Assembly: GCF_004353185.1 (NCBI RefSeq)
Contig: NZ_SMUS01000004.1
Span: 101,930-165,929, forward strand
Reading direction: 5' to 3'
DNA length: 64,000 nt
Source of the DNA: Clostridium cuniculi
Lineage (GTDB): Bacteria; Bacillota; Clostridia; Clostridiales; Clostridiaceae
The stretch's first letter is position 1. Every line of letters starts with the position of its first letter. The notes under the pieces are model-generated. The model saw nothing but the letters and a program-made list of their open reading frames with translations, ran no database searches and had not been told where the DNA came from. The position numbers were made by a program, and so were the translations under genes. Shown here one piece after another: positions 1 through 8,239 of this stretch.

Positions 1-2226
1 TTCACTTATTTTATCATCAGATACAATATCTAAAATTCTCTCTTTCAACGATGAATATCTCTCCATACTATTTGTATTATCAACCATATATTTTAGTGCT
101 TTTTGATTTCCAACAACAACTACAAGCTCCTTAGCCCTAGTTATTCCTGTATATAATATATTTCTATTCATCAAGAAAGCTGATCCCATAAAAGCAGGTG
201 TAATTACTACTTTAAATTCACTTCCTTGACTTTTATGTATCGTTATAGCATATGCTAACTCTAATTCTTCTACATATACATTATCATAAACAATTCTTCT
301 TTCATCATCAAAAATAACAGTTACTGTTCTACTTTCTTCATCAATGGACTCTATAAATCCCATATCTCCATTAAATACGCCTACACCTTCATTATCGCCA
401 TATCCACCTATCCTATTCCACTTTAAAGAATAATTATTTTTAGTCTGCATTACTTTATCACCAACTCTAAAAATAAAATCTTTAATTTTCTTTTCTTTTT
501 TATATTTATCAGGCGGATTTAAAATGGCTTGAAGTTCATTATTTAAATTTTCCACTCCTAAGATTCCTTTTCTAGTAGGTGATAATATTTGAATATCTTT
601 AACCTTATTCCATTTTGAATTAAACATTGGTAATCTTCTATTTACTAAATCTAATATAGTTTTTAAAATATTTTCATTATCTTCTCTATTATCAAAAAAG
701 AAATCTCCACCTTTTTTATTTAAGTATGGCAACTCTCCATTATTTATTCTATGAGCATTTAATATTATCATGCTCTCTTTTCCTTGCCTAAAAATTTCAT
801 TTAATCTTACTACTTTAATAAAATCACTATTTATTAAGTCTCTTAATACATTTCCAGGTCCTACAGATGGTAATTGATCTACATCTCCAACTATAATAAC
901 TCTTGTTCCTAATTTAATAGCTTTTAATAAGCTATTCATAAGCATTATATCAATCATAGATGCTTCATCAATTATTATTACATCTCCTTCTAATGGTTCA
1001 CCTTCACCTTTTCCAAAGAATGAATTTTCATCATCACTTACTCCCATCTCTAATAACCTATGTATTGTTTTTGCTTCACGCCCTGTTGATTCTGTCATTC
1101 TTTTAGCTGCTCTTCCTGTTGGTGCTGCTAAAAGAACCTTCATTCCATTATTTTCATATATTTCTATTATACATTTAATTATTGTAGTTTTTCCAGTCCC
1201 AGGCCCTCCAGTTATTATTTCAATTCCATTTTCAAAAGCTCCTATTATAGCATCTTTTTGAGAATCAGCGAATTTAATATTATTTTTACTTTCAAAACTA
1301 GATATCTCAAAAGCAATATCTGAATTTATAGTTTGAAAGTTCTCTATACTTAAAGTAATAATCTTATTTGTAACACCTAATTCACAAAAATAATATGGCA
1401 ATGAGTATACTGCTTCAACATCATTAATTTTTTCTACCTTTATTTTTCCTTCTAAAACACTATTATATATATTAGCTTCTATTAACTCTTTATCAACCAT
1501 TAAAACCTTTTGACATTCTGCAATTAACTTATCCTTAGGCATATATGTATTTCCAAGTCCTGAAAAATTATTTAAAACATATCTTATTCCACTTTGAATT
1601 CTAAAATCTGATTGTGGTTCAATTCCTAAACTTTTTGCAATTCTATCAGAGGTTAAGAAACCAATACCAGATATTTCATCATTTAATATATATGGATTTT
1701 TTGAAACTATATCTATAGAATCTGGACCAAACTTTTTATAAATTTTTAAACATTGATTTATTGTAACTCCATGTTTTTGAAAAAACATTATAATATCTTT
1801 TAGTTCTTTACTCTCAAGGTAAGATTCATATATTATGTTAAATTTCTTTTCACCAATTCCTTCAACTTCTTTTAATCGTTCAATATTATTATCAAGTATA
1901 TCTAATGTTTCTACTCCAAATGCCTTAACTATCTTTTTAGCAGTGACAGGACCTATACCATGAATTATTCCTGTACTTAAATATTTTTCAATTTCTCTTG
2001 CTGAGGTCGGAAGAATTTCTTTGTATTCTTCTACATTAAATTGCCTTCCAAACTGCTTATGATTTATCCAATTTCCCTTTATTTCTATTTGCTGCCCTTC
2101 TTTTATTAATGGCATTATTCCAACAATTGTTACTACTTCCTTATTTGCCGTTATCTTTGCTACTATATATCCACTATCTTCGCTCTTAAATATTATTGCT
2201 TCTACTAAGCCCTCTAATATTTCCAT
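1..2226 (-). CDS. recD2: RecD2-type ATP-dependent DNA helicase (C-terminus cut by window edge)
   Basis: The frame is open from an ATG at 2226 to the left edge: 742 codons with no stop, so only a short tail is probably missing (the family is usually about 740 residues). An N-terminal OB-like segment is followed by helix-hairpin-helix motifs (IHGIGPVTAKK near residues 90-105). The SF1 helicase core has Walker A GGPGTGKT near residue 340, Walker B DEAS near 419, and the late motif ITIHKSQGSEF. RecD2 is a 5'-3' helicase of bacteria that lack RecBC and acts in DNA repair. The gene diverges from nagA across 178 bp of A+T-rich DNA. Confidence 0.93.
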   Translation of the reverse strand, partial: MEILEGLVEAIIFKSEDSGYIVAKITANKEVVTIVGIMPLIKEGQQIEIKGNWINHKQFGRQFNVEEYKEILPTSAREIEKYLSTGIIHGIGPVTAKKIVKAFGVETLDILDNNIERLKEVEGIGEKKFNIIYESYLESKELKDIIMFFQKHGVTINQCLKIYKKFGPDSIDIVSKNPYILNDEISGIGFLTSDRIAKSLGIEPQSDFRIQSGIRYVLNNFSGLGNTYMPKDKLIAECQKVLMVDKELIEANIYNSVLEGKIKVEKINDVEAVYSLPYYFCELGVTNKIITLSIENFQTINSDIAFEISSFESKNNIKFADSQKDAIIGAFENGIEIITGGPGTGKTTIIKCIIEIYENNGMKVLLAAPTGRAAKRMTESTGREAKTIHRLLEMGVSDDENSFFGKGEGEPLEGDVIIIDEASMIDIMLMNSLLKAIKLGTRVIIVGDVDQLPSVGPGNVLRDLINSDFIKVVRLNEIFRQGKESMIILNAHRINNGELPYLNKKGGDFFFDNREDNENILKTILDLVNRRLPMFNSKWNKVKDIQILSPTRKGILGVENLNNELQAILNPPDKYKKEKKIKDFIFRVGDKVMQTKNNYSLKWNRIGGYGDNEGVGVFNGDMGFIESIDEESRTVTVIFDDERRIVYDNVYVEELELAYAITIHKSQGSEFKVVITPAFMGSAFLMNRNILYTGITRAKELVVVVGNQKALKYMVDNTNSMERYSSLKERILDIVSDDKISE

Positions 2227-2293
2227 ATTATCGCTCCAAACATTTTATTTTACTTATTAATATTATATAATTATATCATAAGTAAATTTTTCA

Positions 2294-2322
2294 TTGTTTA
2301 ATTTACCTTATACATTTATATT
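2294..2322 (+). promoter_or_regulatory. Candidate sigma-A promoter of nagA
   Basis: TTGTTT (2294-2299) and TATATT (2317-2322) are separated by 17 bp and lie about 80 bp before nagA. The hexamers are imperfect and the region is very A+T-rich, so this is tentative. Confidence 0.35.
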
Positions 2323-2404
2323 TAAATTATACACTTAAATTTTACTTACTAATTAATATTAACTTATTATTAAATAGTTAAACATAAAACTGGAGGGAAT
2401 TTAA

Positions 2405-3544
2405 ATGTTATTAAAAAATTGTAATATAGTCTTTTTAGATAGAATCGAAAAAGGCTCACTATTAATTGAAAACGGTATAATAAAAGAAATTAATCCATCT
2501 GAAACAAAGGTTCAAAACGCTATAGATTGTAAAGGTTTATATGTTTCTCCTGGATTTGTTGATGTTCATATTCATGGTGCTGGTGGCCATGATACAATGG
2601 ATGGAACATTTGAAGCAATTAATGAAATATCAAAAACTATTTGTAAGTATGGTACAACCTCATTTACTCCAACAACAATGACTATGTCTGCTGATGACAT
2701 ATTAAAATCTATGATATCTATAAAAAAAGCAAAAATAGAAGGAACTGATGGTGCTATTGTTTTAGGTGCTCATTTAGAAGGTCCTTTTATAAGCCCTAGT
2801 GCAATAGGTGCACAAAATCCAAACTATTTAATATCACCTTCATATGAAAACTTTGAATCAATGACTGGTGATGCTATTGATGCAGTGGTTTCTATTACTA
2901 TGGCACCTGAAGTTGAAGGAGCTAAAGAACTTGCTTCAATTTTATCATCTAAAGGTATTCGTTGTTCTATGGGCCACACTAAGGCAACTTACGAAGAAGC
3001 TATTGATGGTATAAAACACGGCTTCTGCCATTCTACTCATCTATTTAATGCCATGACTGGATTTACTCATAGAGAACCTGGTGTAGTTGGAGCAACTTTC
3101 GATTCAGACATAACTACTGAAACTATTTCTGATGGTATTCATATATCATATCCATCTTTAAGAGTTGCATATAAACAAAAAGGAACTGACAAAACTCTAC
3201 TTGTAACAGATGCAATGTGTGCTTGCGGAATGCCTGATGGCACATATGCTTTAGGTGGACAACCTGTAATCGTTAAAAGCGGTGCCGCAAGATTAGAAAA
3301 TGGTGCCTTAGCTGGCTCAATCTTAACATTAAATAGAGCTATTAAAAATCTATATGATAATACAGATTATCCATTATATGAAATTGTCAAAATGGCTTCT
3401 TATAATGGTGCTAAATACTGTAGAGTTGATGATAGAAAAGGCCAAATAAAAGAAAACTTTGATGCTGATTTAACTGTTTTTGATGAAAATATAGATGTTA
3501 AAATGACTATAATTGGCGGAAAAGTTGTTTATAATAACCTATAA
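2405..3544 (+). CDS. nagA: N-acetylglucosamine-6-phosphate deacetylase
   Basis: 379 residues, the usual length for NagA. It removes acetate from GlcNAc-6-phosphate to give glucosamine-6-phosphate in amino-sugar and wall recycling. Amidohydrolase metal-site motifs are visible: HIHG (His55/His57), HLEGPF with the metal-binding Glu near 125, MGHTKA, HLFNAM and VTDAM with the catalytic Asp. A strong GGAGGG precedes the ATG. The gene stands alone between recD2 (divergent) and metK (convergent) and ends at a shared bidirectional terminator; no nagB lies beside it. Confidence 0.95.
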   Translation: MLLKNCNIVFLDRIEKGSLLIENGIIKEINPSETKVQNAIDCKGLYVSPGFVDVHIHGAGGHDTMDGTFEAINEISKTICKYGTTSFTPTTMTMSADDILKSMISIKKAKIEGTDGAIVLGAHLEGPFISPSAIGAQNPNYLISPSYENFESMTGDAIDAVVSITMAPEVEGAKELASILSSKGIRCSMGHTKATYEEAIDGIKHGFCHSTHLFNAMTGFTHREPGVVGATFDSDITTETISDGIHISYPSLRVAYKQKGTDKTLLVTDAMCACGMPDGTYALGGQPVIVKSGAARLENGALAGSILTLNRAIKNLYDNTDYPLYEIVKMASYNGAKYCRVDDRKGQIKENFDADLTVFDENIDVKMTIIGGKVVYNNL

Positions 3545-3552
3545 AACAAATT

Positions 3553-3584
3553 AAAGCGAGATACAAATAGTATCTCGCTTTTTT
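3553..3584. terminator. Bidirectional terminator between nagA and metK
   Basis: AAAGCGAGATAC and GTATCTCGCTTT form a perfect 12-bp stem around the loop AAATA, followed by a T run on the plus strand. It overlaps the end of the convergent metK transcript and can serve both genes. Confidence 0.85.
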
Positions 3585-3585
3585 A

Positions 3586-4761
3586 TTATAGATATTTTCT
3601 AATTTCATCTACTTTATTTAACTCTTCCCATGGAAGGTTTAAGTCATTTCTTCCGAAATGTCCATAAGCAGCTGTTTGTCTATATAAAGGTCTTCTTAAT
3701 TCAAGATCTCTTATTATTGCTCCTGGTCTTAAATCAAATACTTTTTCAACAATATTTGTTATTTCTTGATCTGAAATTTTACCTGTTCCAAAAGTCTCAA
3801 CTTCAATAGAAACTGGTTTTGCAACACCTATTGCATAAGCTAATTGTATTTCTAATTTATCCGCAACACCTGCTGCAACTAAGTTCTTAGCAACCCATCT
3901 CGCTGCATATGCTGCTGATCTATCAACCTTTGTTGGATCTTTTCCTGAGAACGCACCACCACCGTGTCTTCCATATCCTCCATAAGTATCAACTATAATC
4001 TTTCTACCTGTTAGTCCACTATCACCTTGTGGGCCTCCAACAACAAATCTTCCTGTTGGATTTATATAATACTTAGTTGACTCATCTAGTAATTCAGCTG
4101 GAATAACATCCTTTATAACATGTTCCATTAAATCTTCTCTTATTTGTTCTTGACTAACATGGTCATCATGTTGAGTAGAAATTACTATTGCATCGATTCT
4201 AACAACTCTATTATCATCATATTCTACTGTTACTTGAGTTTTTCCATCTGGTCTTAAGTAAGGTAAAGTTTTATTTTTTCTCACTTCTGTTAATCTTCTA
4301 GATAATCTATGCGCCATAGCAATTGGTGATGGCATATATTCTGGCGTTTCATTAGTGGCAAAGCCAAACATCATACCTTGATCCCCTGCTCCAACAGCTT
4401 CAACATTATCCTTTTCACCAGCTCTAGATTCTAATGCCTCATCAACACCCATAGCAATATCACCTGATTGTTCATCAATAGATGTTAAAACTGAACATGT
4501 ATCACAATCAAATCCATATTTTGCTCTATCATATCCTATTTCTCTTATTGTTTTTCTAACTACTTTAGGAATATCCACATAACAAGATGTTGATATTTCT
4601 CCCATTACTAATACCATCCCTGTTGTTACTGCTGTTTCACAAGCAACTCTTGCCATAGGATCCTTCTCTAATATACTGTCTAAAACTGCATCTGATATTT
4701 GATCACATATTTTATCTGGATGCCCTTCTGTCACTGATTCTGAGGTAAATAATCTTTTCAT
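3586..4761 (-). CDS. metK: S-adenosylmethionine synthetase
   Basis: 391 residues, starting at the ATG at 4761, which has AAAGGAG upstream; an in-frame ATG seven codons earlier overlaps that ribosome binding site and has none of its own. The enzyme makes SAM from methionine and ATP. Motifs seen are EGHPDK near the N-terminus, [12 protein letters not shown], and [19 protein letters not shown] (phosphate-binding loop). The upstream leader is a SAM-I riboswitch plus terminator, so expression should fall when SAM is plentiful. Confidence 0.97.
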   Translation of the reverse strand: MKRLFTSESVTEGHPDKICDQISDAVLDSILEKDPMARVACETAVTTGMVLVMGEISTSCYVDIPKVVRKTIREIGYDRAKYGFDCDTCSVLTSIDEQSGDIAMGVDEALESRAGEKDNVEAVGAGDQGMMFGFATNETPEYMPSPIAMAHRLSRRLTEVRKNKTLPYLRPDGKTQVTVEYDDNRVVRIDAIVISTQHDDHVSQEQIREDLMEHVIKDVIPAELLDESTKYYINPTGRFVVGGPQGDSGLTGRKIIVDTYGGYGRHGGGAFSGKDPTKVDRSAAYAARWVAKNLVAAGVADKLEIQLAYAIGVAKPVSIEVETFGTGKISDQEITNIVEKVFDLRPGAIIRDLELRRPLYRQTAAYGHFGRNDLNLPWEELNKVDEIRKYL

Positions 4762-4806
4762 TTTTTGCTTAGCTCCTTTCATTTTTTGATATTAATTCTA
4801 AGCAAT

Positions 4807-4836
4807 AAAAAAAGCCTCTTCAAGATAGAAGAGACT
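4807..4836 (-). terminator. Riboswitch-controlled terminator in the metK leader
   Basis: On the minus strand AGTCTCTTC and GAAGAGGCT form a 9-bp stem (one G-U) followed by seven U. The 5' half of this hairpin is complementary to the 3' strand of the riboswitch P1 helix (AAGATAAGAAAGAC), which provides the alternative antiterminator expected of an S-box element. Confidence 0.85.
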
Positions 4837-4853
4837 GCAATTATCTAAGGTCT

Positions 4854-5035
4854 TTCTTATCTTGCAAAAAAATAATTTTATGCAGGAATTTGCACCACGT
4901 CTACCAGTTGCAAGTGACAAGTGACAGGTGACAAATTATTTAATTTAACTTGTCACTTGTCACTTATCACTTGTCACTATCGACAGGTTGCCGGGTTTCA
5001 TAGGGCCTTTCTCCCTCCACCTCTCTGGATAAGAA
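4854..5035 (-). promoter_or_regulatory. SAM-I (S-box) riboswitch of metK with expanded P3
   Basis: Read on the minus strand, the S-box signatures appear in order: P1 TTCTTATC (5035-5028), AGAGAGGTGGAGGG, GGCCCTATGAAACCCGGC, CAACC, then GGTGC, AATTCCTGC and the closing P1 strand GATAAGAA (4861-4854). This class binds SAM and turns off methionine and SAM genes by termination. The aptamer is about 182 nt, against about 110-120 for typical members. The extra length lies between CAACC and GGTGC (P3) and consists of inverted arrays of the heptamer GTGACAA. Confidence 0.95.
4914..4977. repeat. Inverted heptanucleotide (GTGACAA) arrays inside riboswitch P3
   Basis: On the plus strand, three units at 4914-4934 (GTGACAA, GTGACAG, GTGACAA) face four units of the complement at 4950-4977 (TTGTCAC, TTGTCAC, TTATCAC, TTGTCAC), separated by 15 A+T-rich bases. 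In RNA they fold into a stem of at least 21 bp that extends riboswitch arm P3. Confidence 0.9.
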
Positions 5036-5138
5036 CTAATATCAAATTTTACTTACACAATATTATAACAATATATTTATACTATGTCAATAGAAATTAT
5101 ATACCTTATTATTAATATGAAATTCAAATTATTTTTTT

Positions 5139-5173
5139 ATAAAAAAATAAAAGCATGGTATTAACCATGCTTT
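5139..5173 (-). terminator. Terminator of the tRNA operon
   Basis: AAAGCATGGT and ACCATGCTTT pair around a 4-base loop right after the last tRNA-Tyr, followed on the minus strand by a U-rich run (the plus-strand A run at 5141-5149). Confidence 0.8.
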
Positions 5174-5257
5174 GGTGGGGGAGGACGGATTCGAACCATC
5201 GAAGCGAATCGCAACAGATTTACAGTCTGCCCCCTTTGGCCACTCGGGAACTCCCCC
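5173..5257 (-). tRNA. tRNA-Tyr (GTA), last gene of the operon
   Basis: 85 nt including encoded CCA. Acceptor GGGGGAG pairs with CTCCCCC; the anticodon loop reads CTGTAAA, giving GTA; a long variable arm is present and the T loop is TTCGAAT. It is identical in sequence to the copies at 5449-5533 and 5648-5732. Confidence 0.97.
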
Positions 5258-5262
5258 TTATT

Positions 5263-5337
5263 TGGAGCTTCATGTCGGAGTCGAACCAACAACCTGCTGA
5301 TTACAAGTCAGCTGCTCTGCCATTGAGCCAATGAAGC
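5263..5337 (-). tRNA. tRNA-Thr (TGT)
   Basis: 75 nt including encoded CCA. Acceptor GCTTCAT pairs with ATGAAGC; the anticodon loop CTTGTAA gives TGT. It is identical to the copy at 5537-5611. Confidence 0.96.
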
Positions 5338-5342
5338 TTATT

Positions 5343-5418
5343 TGGTGGAAACAACAGGGATCGAACCTGTGACCCTCTGCTTGTAAGGCAGATGCTCTCC
5401 CAGCTGAGCTATGCTTCC
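5343..5418 (-). tRNA. tRNA-Val (TAC)
   Basis: 76 nt including encoded CCA. Acceptor GGAAGCA pairs with TGTTTCC (one G-U); the anticodon loop CTTACAA gives TAC. The T loop is GTTCGATCC. Confidence 0.96.
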
Positions 5419-5448
5419 ATATCAATATTAATAAAATTAAATTTTAAA

Positions 5449-5533
5449 TGGTGGGGGAGGACGGATTCGAACCATCGAAGCGAATCGCAACAGATTTACA
5501 GTCTGCCCCCTTTGGCCACTCGGGAACTCCCCC
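5449..5533 (-). tRNA. tRNA-Tyr (GTA), second copy
   Basis: 85 nt including CCA, identical to the neighbouring tRNA-Tyr genes, with anticodon GTA and a long variable arm. It is followed (in transcription order) by tRNA-Val. Confidence 0.97.
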
Positions 5534-5536
5534 ATT

Positions 5537-5611
5537 TGGAGCTTCATGTCGGAGTCGAACCAACAACCTGCTGATTACAAGTCAGCTGCTCTGCCATTGA
5601 GCCAATGAAGC
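5537..5611 (-). tRNA. tRNA-Thr (TGT), second copy
   Basis: 75 nt including CCA, anticodon TGT, the same sequence as 5263-5337. Only three bases separate it from the next tRNA-Tyr, as part of a duplicated Thr-Tyr unit. Confidence 0.96.
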
Positions 5612-5647
5612 ATATTCCAATTTAATTTTATTTTCTTTAGTTATTAA

Positions 5648-5732
5648 TGGTGGGGGAGGACGGATTCGAACCATCGAAGCGAATCGCAACAGATTTACAG
5701 TCTGCCCCCTTTGGCCACTCGGGAACTCCCCC
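5648..5732 (-). tRNA. tRNA-Tyr (GTA), first gene of the operon
   Basis: 85 nt including CCA, identical to the two other tRNA-Tyr genes. It is the promoter-proximal gene of the six-tRNA transcript. Confidence 0.97.
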
Positions 5733-6134
5733 ATATCTCATATTAATAACTTTGCTGCCGTTCGTTATGTCACCGCCGAACTGACAAGGATTAGTATATA
5801 ATTAAAGTTAACATAAATCAACCCCTATTTTCAGCGTTTTTATGTAGTTATTCTTATTTAACTCTTATTTTCTCTTTTTTTCTCTCTTTAAATACAATAT
5901 TCACTTTTTTTATAAAAAACTAATTAACATATTAATGCAAGTAAAATTAAAATTGATTCATATATTTTAGTAACATATATGGTTCTATAAAAATATATTA
6001 TATATTGCAAGAATATCTTTATATTAAAAGTTAATCTATATTATTTTCCTAATAAAATTATATTATCAAATTTCCAATCATATATTTTTATATATGATAT
6101 TCTTTCATCTATTATTATGATAGGGGTGAATTAT
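5733..6134. other. Intergenic region between the tRNA operon and yyaC
   Basis: About 400 bp with no gene. The left part holds the tRNA promoter and a 5' leader containing a small hairpin (GTTCG/CGAAC on the minus strand, 5755-5780). The right part is A+T-rich and probably carries the yyaC promoter, which I cannot place. Confidence 0.6.
5793..5821 (-). promoter_or_regulatory. Sigma-A promoter of the tRNA operon
   Basis: On the minus strand TTGATT (5821-5816), a 17-bp spacer and TATACT (5798-5793), placed about 60 bp before the first tRNA-Tyr. Confidence 0.7.
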
Positions 6135-6668
6135 TTGATAAAACGAAAATTTAACTATAAATCTAATTTAGCATACTATGAAATTGCTGAATTTATGAGA
6201 AAGTATATTAACTCTGATACTATAATAGTTTGTATTGGTACTGATAAATGTGTAGGTGATTGTTTGGGACCATTAGTTGGAACATTTCTTGAAGAACATA
6301 ATTTTCCCTTACCTGTATATGGTACATTAAGAGATCCTATTCATGCACTAAATCTTGATAAAAAATTAATTGAAATAAACAAACTACATCCTACTGCCTC
6401 TATAATAGGTATTGATGCATGCTTAGGTGACACAAACTCCATAGGCGAAATTCATACTCGCGATTATCCAATACATCCTGGAAAAGGTGTAGGAAAATCT
6501 TTACCTGACGTTGGCACTGCCTCTATAATAGGAATAATTGATTCAAGTGATACTGCTGAATTCTTTACTTCTAGAAGTATACGACTTCACTTGGTATTTG
6601 AAATGGCAAAAGTTATTTCTCATGGATTAATTCACGCATATTATCTAAATACTATAATTAATAAATAA
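6135..6668 (+). CDS. yyaC: YyaC-family spore protein (DUF1256, GPR-like fold)
   Basis: 177 residues from the TTG at 6135, which sits 6 nt after AGGGGTGA; an in-frame ATG at 6117 would place that ribosome binding site inside the gene. The family is related to the germination protease GPR and is restricted to spore formers. Conserved features include the motif GTDKCVGDCLGPLVG, a GIDACLG block and GTASIIGI. B. subtilis YyaC is made in the forespore; the exact substrate here is not shown. The gene stands alone between the tRNA operon and mbl, with its own terminator. Confidence 0.9.
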   Translation: MIKRKFNYKSNLAYYEIAEFMRKYINSDTIIVCIGTDKCVGDCLGPLVGTFLEEHNFPLPVYGTLRDPIHALNLDKKLIEINKLHPTASIIGIDACLGDTNSIGEIHTRDYPIHPGKGVGKSLPDVGTASIIGIIDSSDTAEFFTSRSIRLHLVFEMAKVISHGLIHAYYLNTIINK

Positions 6669-6695
6669 AGCTAGAAGTTAATTACTTCTAGCTTT
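6667..6695. terminator. Bidirectional terminator between yyaC and mbl
   Basis: AAAGCTAGAAGT (6667-6678) and ACTTCTAGCTTT (6684-6695) form a perfect 12-bp stem with a 5-base loop just after the yyaC stop and before the 3' end of convergent mbl. Confidence 0.8.
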
Positions 6696-6722
6696 ATCAT
6701 CTTATAAAAAATATCATAATAA

Positions 6723-7757
6723 TTAATTTATTAATTGTATCTCTCTACTTGAAAAATCGTTGTCCAATTTGCTGACATAATTTAAAACTTCACCAGTTCC
6801 TATTGCAACAGCTTCCACTGGATCTTCTGCTATTTTAACTGTTATACCTGTATTTTCTTCAATAAGCTTATCCAATCCATCAATTAATGCACCACCACCA
6901 GTCATTAATATTCCTTTTTCTATTATGTCTGCAGATAACTCTGGTGGAGTTTTCTCCAATACTGATTTTACACTCTCAACTATTAATGATACAGGCTCCA
7001 TTAATGCCCCTCTTAACTCTTCAGTAGAAATAACTATTTCATCAGGTAAACCTGTGATTAAATTTCTTCCTTTCATTGTAGTTGTTAAATTTCTAGATCC
7101 TTTAAATACTGATCCAATTGTTACTTTTAAATCCTCAGATGTTTTTTCTCCAATTAGAATCTTATATTTACTTCTAACATATCTTGTAATGGCTTCATCA
7201 AATTTATCACCAGCAACTTTAATTGATTCTCTTATAACTATCCCACCTAATGAAATTACAGCTATATCAGTTGTCCCTCCACCAATATCAACTATCATAT
7301 GACCATCTGGTTTAGTTATATCTAATCCGGCACCAATTGCTGCTGCTAATGGTTCTTCTATAAGATGTACCTTTTTAGCTCCTGAGTTCATTGTTGCATC
7401 TACAACAGCTCTTTTTTCTACCTCAGTTGCTTGAGATGGTATACATACCATTACTTTAGGAGCTATTACTCTTCCTTTTCCACATGCTTTTTTTATAAAA
7501 GCCTTCAGCATTTTTTCTGTTATATCATAATCAGAAATAACGCCATCCCTTAATGGGCGAACTGCAACTATATTTCCTGGTGTTCTACCAATCATTTTTC
7601 TTGCCTCTTCACCAACCGCTAACACTTTATTATTGTTTTTATTAATGGCTACAACTGATGGTTCTTTTAATAAAATACCTTTTCCTTTAACATATACAAG
7701 TACAGTAGCTGTTCCTAAATCTATCCCTAAATCGCTACCACTTCTCCAAAACCACAT
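6723..7757 (-). CDS. mbl: MreB/Mbl actin-like cell-shape protein
   Basis: 344 residues, full length for MreB-family filaments that direct lateral wall synthesis at the membrane. Actin-fold nucleotide motifs are present: DLGTATVLVY near residues 11-20, VDIGGGTTDIAVIS (phosphate 2) and MTGGGALIDGLDKLI (adenosine). An amphipathic MWFWR N-terminus suits membrane attachment. The position directly after spoIIID is the arrangement usual for Mbl in Firmicutes and favours Mbl over the mreBCD-linked MreB. The start has AGGAGTG. Confidence 0.92.
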   Translation of the reverse strand: MWFWRSGSDLGIDLGTATVLVYVKGKGILLKEPSVVAINKNNNKVLAVGEEARKMIGRTPGNIVAVRPLRDGVISDYDITEKMLKAFIKKACGKGRVIAPKVMVCIPSQATEVEKRAVVDATMNSGAKKVHLIEEPLAAAIGAGLDITKPDGHMIVDIGGGTTDIAVISLGGIVIRESIKVAGDKFDEAITRYVRSKYKILIGEKTSEDLKVTIGSVFKGSRNLTTTMKGRNLITGLPDEIVISTEELRGALMEPVSLIVESVKSVLEKTPPELSADIIEKGILMTGGGALIDGLDKLIEENTGITVKIAEDPVEAVAIGTGEVLNYVSKLDNDFSSREIQLIN

Positions 7758-7859
7758 TTAATTCACTCCTAAATATATAATAATTTCAAAATAATTGTTT
7801 TTTCTACAAATTTATCCCTACTACAATTATATATGTAATGAATTTATCATTCAATCTTT

Positions 7860-8114
7860 TTATAATTCATTTTCCTTGTATTTCATTTTTGTAGCTTCTC
7901 CGCCTCTTATATGTCTTTCTGATTTATTTAACTCTAATATTAAATGTGTTTGTTCTGCTATTGCTGGATTAATTTTAGGTAATCTTTCAGTCATATCCTT
8001 ATGAATAGTACTCTTACTCACACCAAATACTTTTGCTGTTTTTCTTATTGTAGCCTTTGAGTCAATTATATACTGTGCAACTTCTAAAACTCTTTCTTCA
8101 ATATAATCTTTCAA
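7860..8114 (-). CDS. spoIIID: SpoIIID sporulation transcription regulator
   Basis: 84 residues with a helix-turn-helix near residues 20-45 (TIRKTAKVFGVSKSTIHKD) and a basic C-terminal tail. SpoIIID binds DNA in the mother cell and adjusts sigma-E-dependent genes before sigma-K takes over. The start is TTG at 8114, seven bases after GGAGG. It lies between spoIIQ and mbl, a conserved order. Confidence 0.96.
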   Translation of the reverse strand: MKDYIEERVLEVAQYIIDSKATIRKTAKVFGVSKSTIHKDMTERLPKINPAIAEQTHLILELNKSERHIRGGEATKMKYKENEL

Positions 8115-8194
8115 AATTCTACCTCCTTAACCTCTATTTATTATTTACTCAACATAAAAAAAATTCATAAAGTTTACATAAAAATAAAAACTAA

Positions 8195-8232
8195 ATATTT
8201 TTCAAGTATCAACCATAAAATGGTTGATACTT
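8195..8232 (-). terminator. Terminator after spoIIQ
   Basis: AAGTATCAACCAT (8204-8216) and ATGGTTGATACTT (8220-8232) form a perfect 13-bp stem with a 3-base loop, followed on the minus strand by GAAAAATATTT. It separates spoIIQ from spoIIID. Confidence 0.8.
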
Positions 8233-8239
8233 AAAACAA

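Noticed and set aside
4914..4977. GTGACAA arrays as a CRISPR or protein-binding iteron set
   Set aside because: The units have no spacers, form one inverted pair, and lie exactly within riboswitch P3, which explains them better.
4921..5115. Open frame of 64 codons on the plus strand
   Set aside because: It lies inside the metK riboswitch and its repeat arrays, on the opposite strand, with no ribosome binding site.
5392..5574. Open frame of 60 codons across the tRNA genes
   Set aside because: It is the complement of tRNA-Val, tRNA-Tyr and tRNA-Thr; such frames are a known false call over tRNA clusters.
6925..7302. 125-codon plus-strand frame opposite mbl
   Set aside because: Shadow of a well-conserved gene, no ribosome binding site and no recognisable domain.
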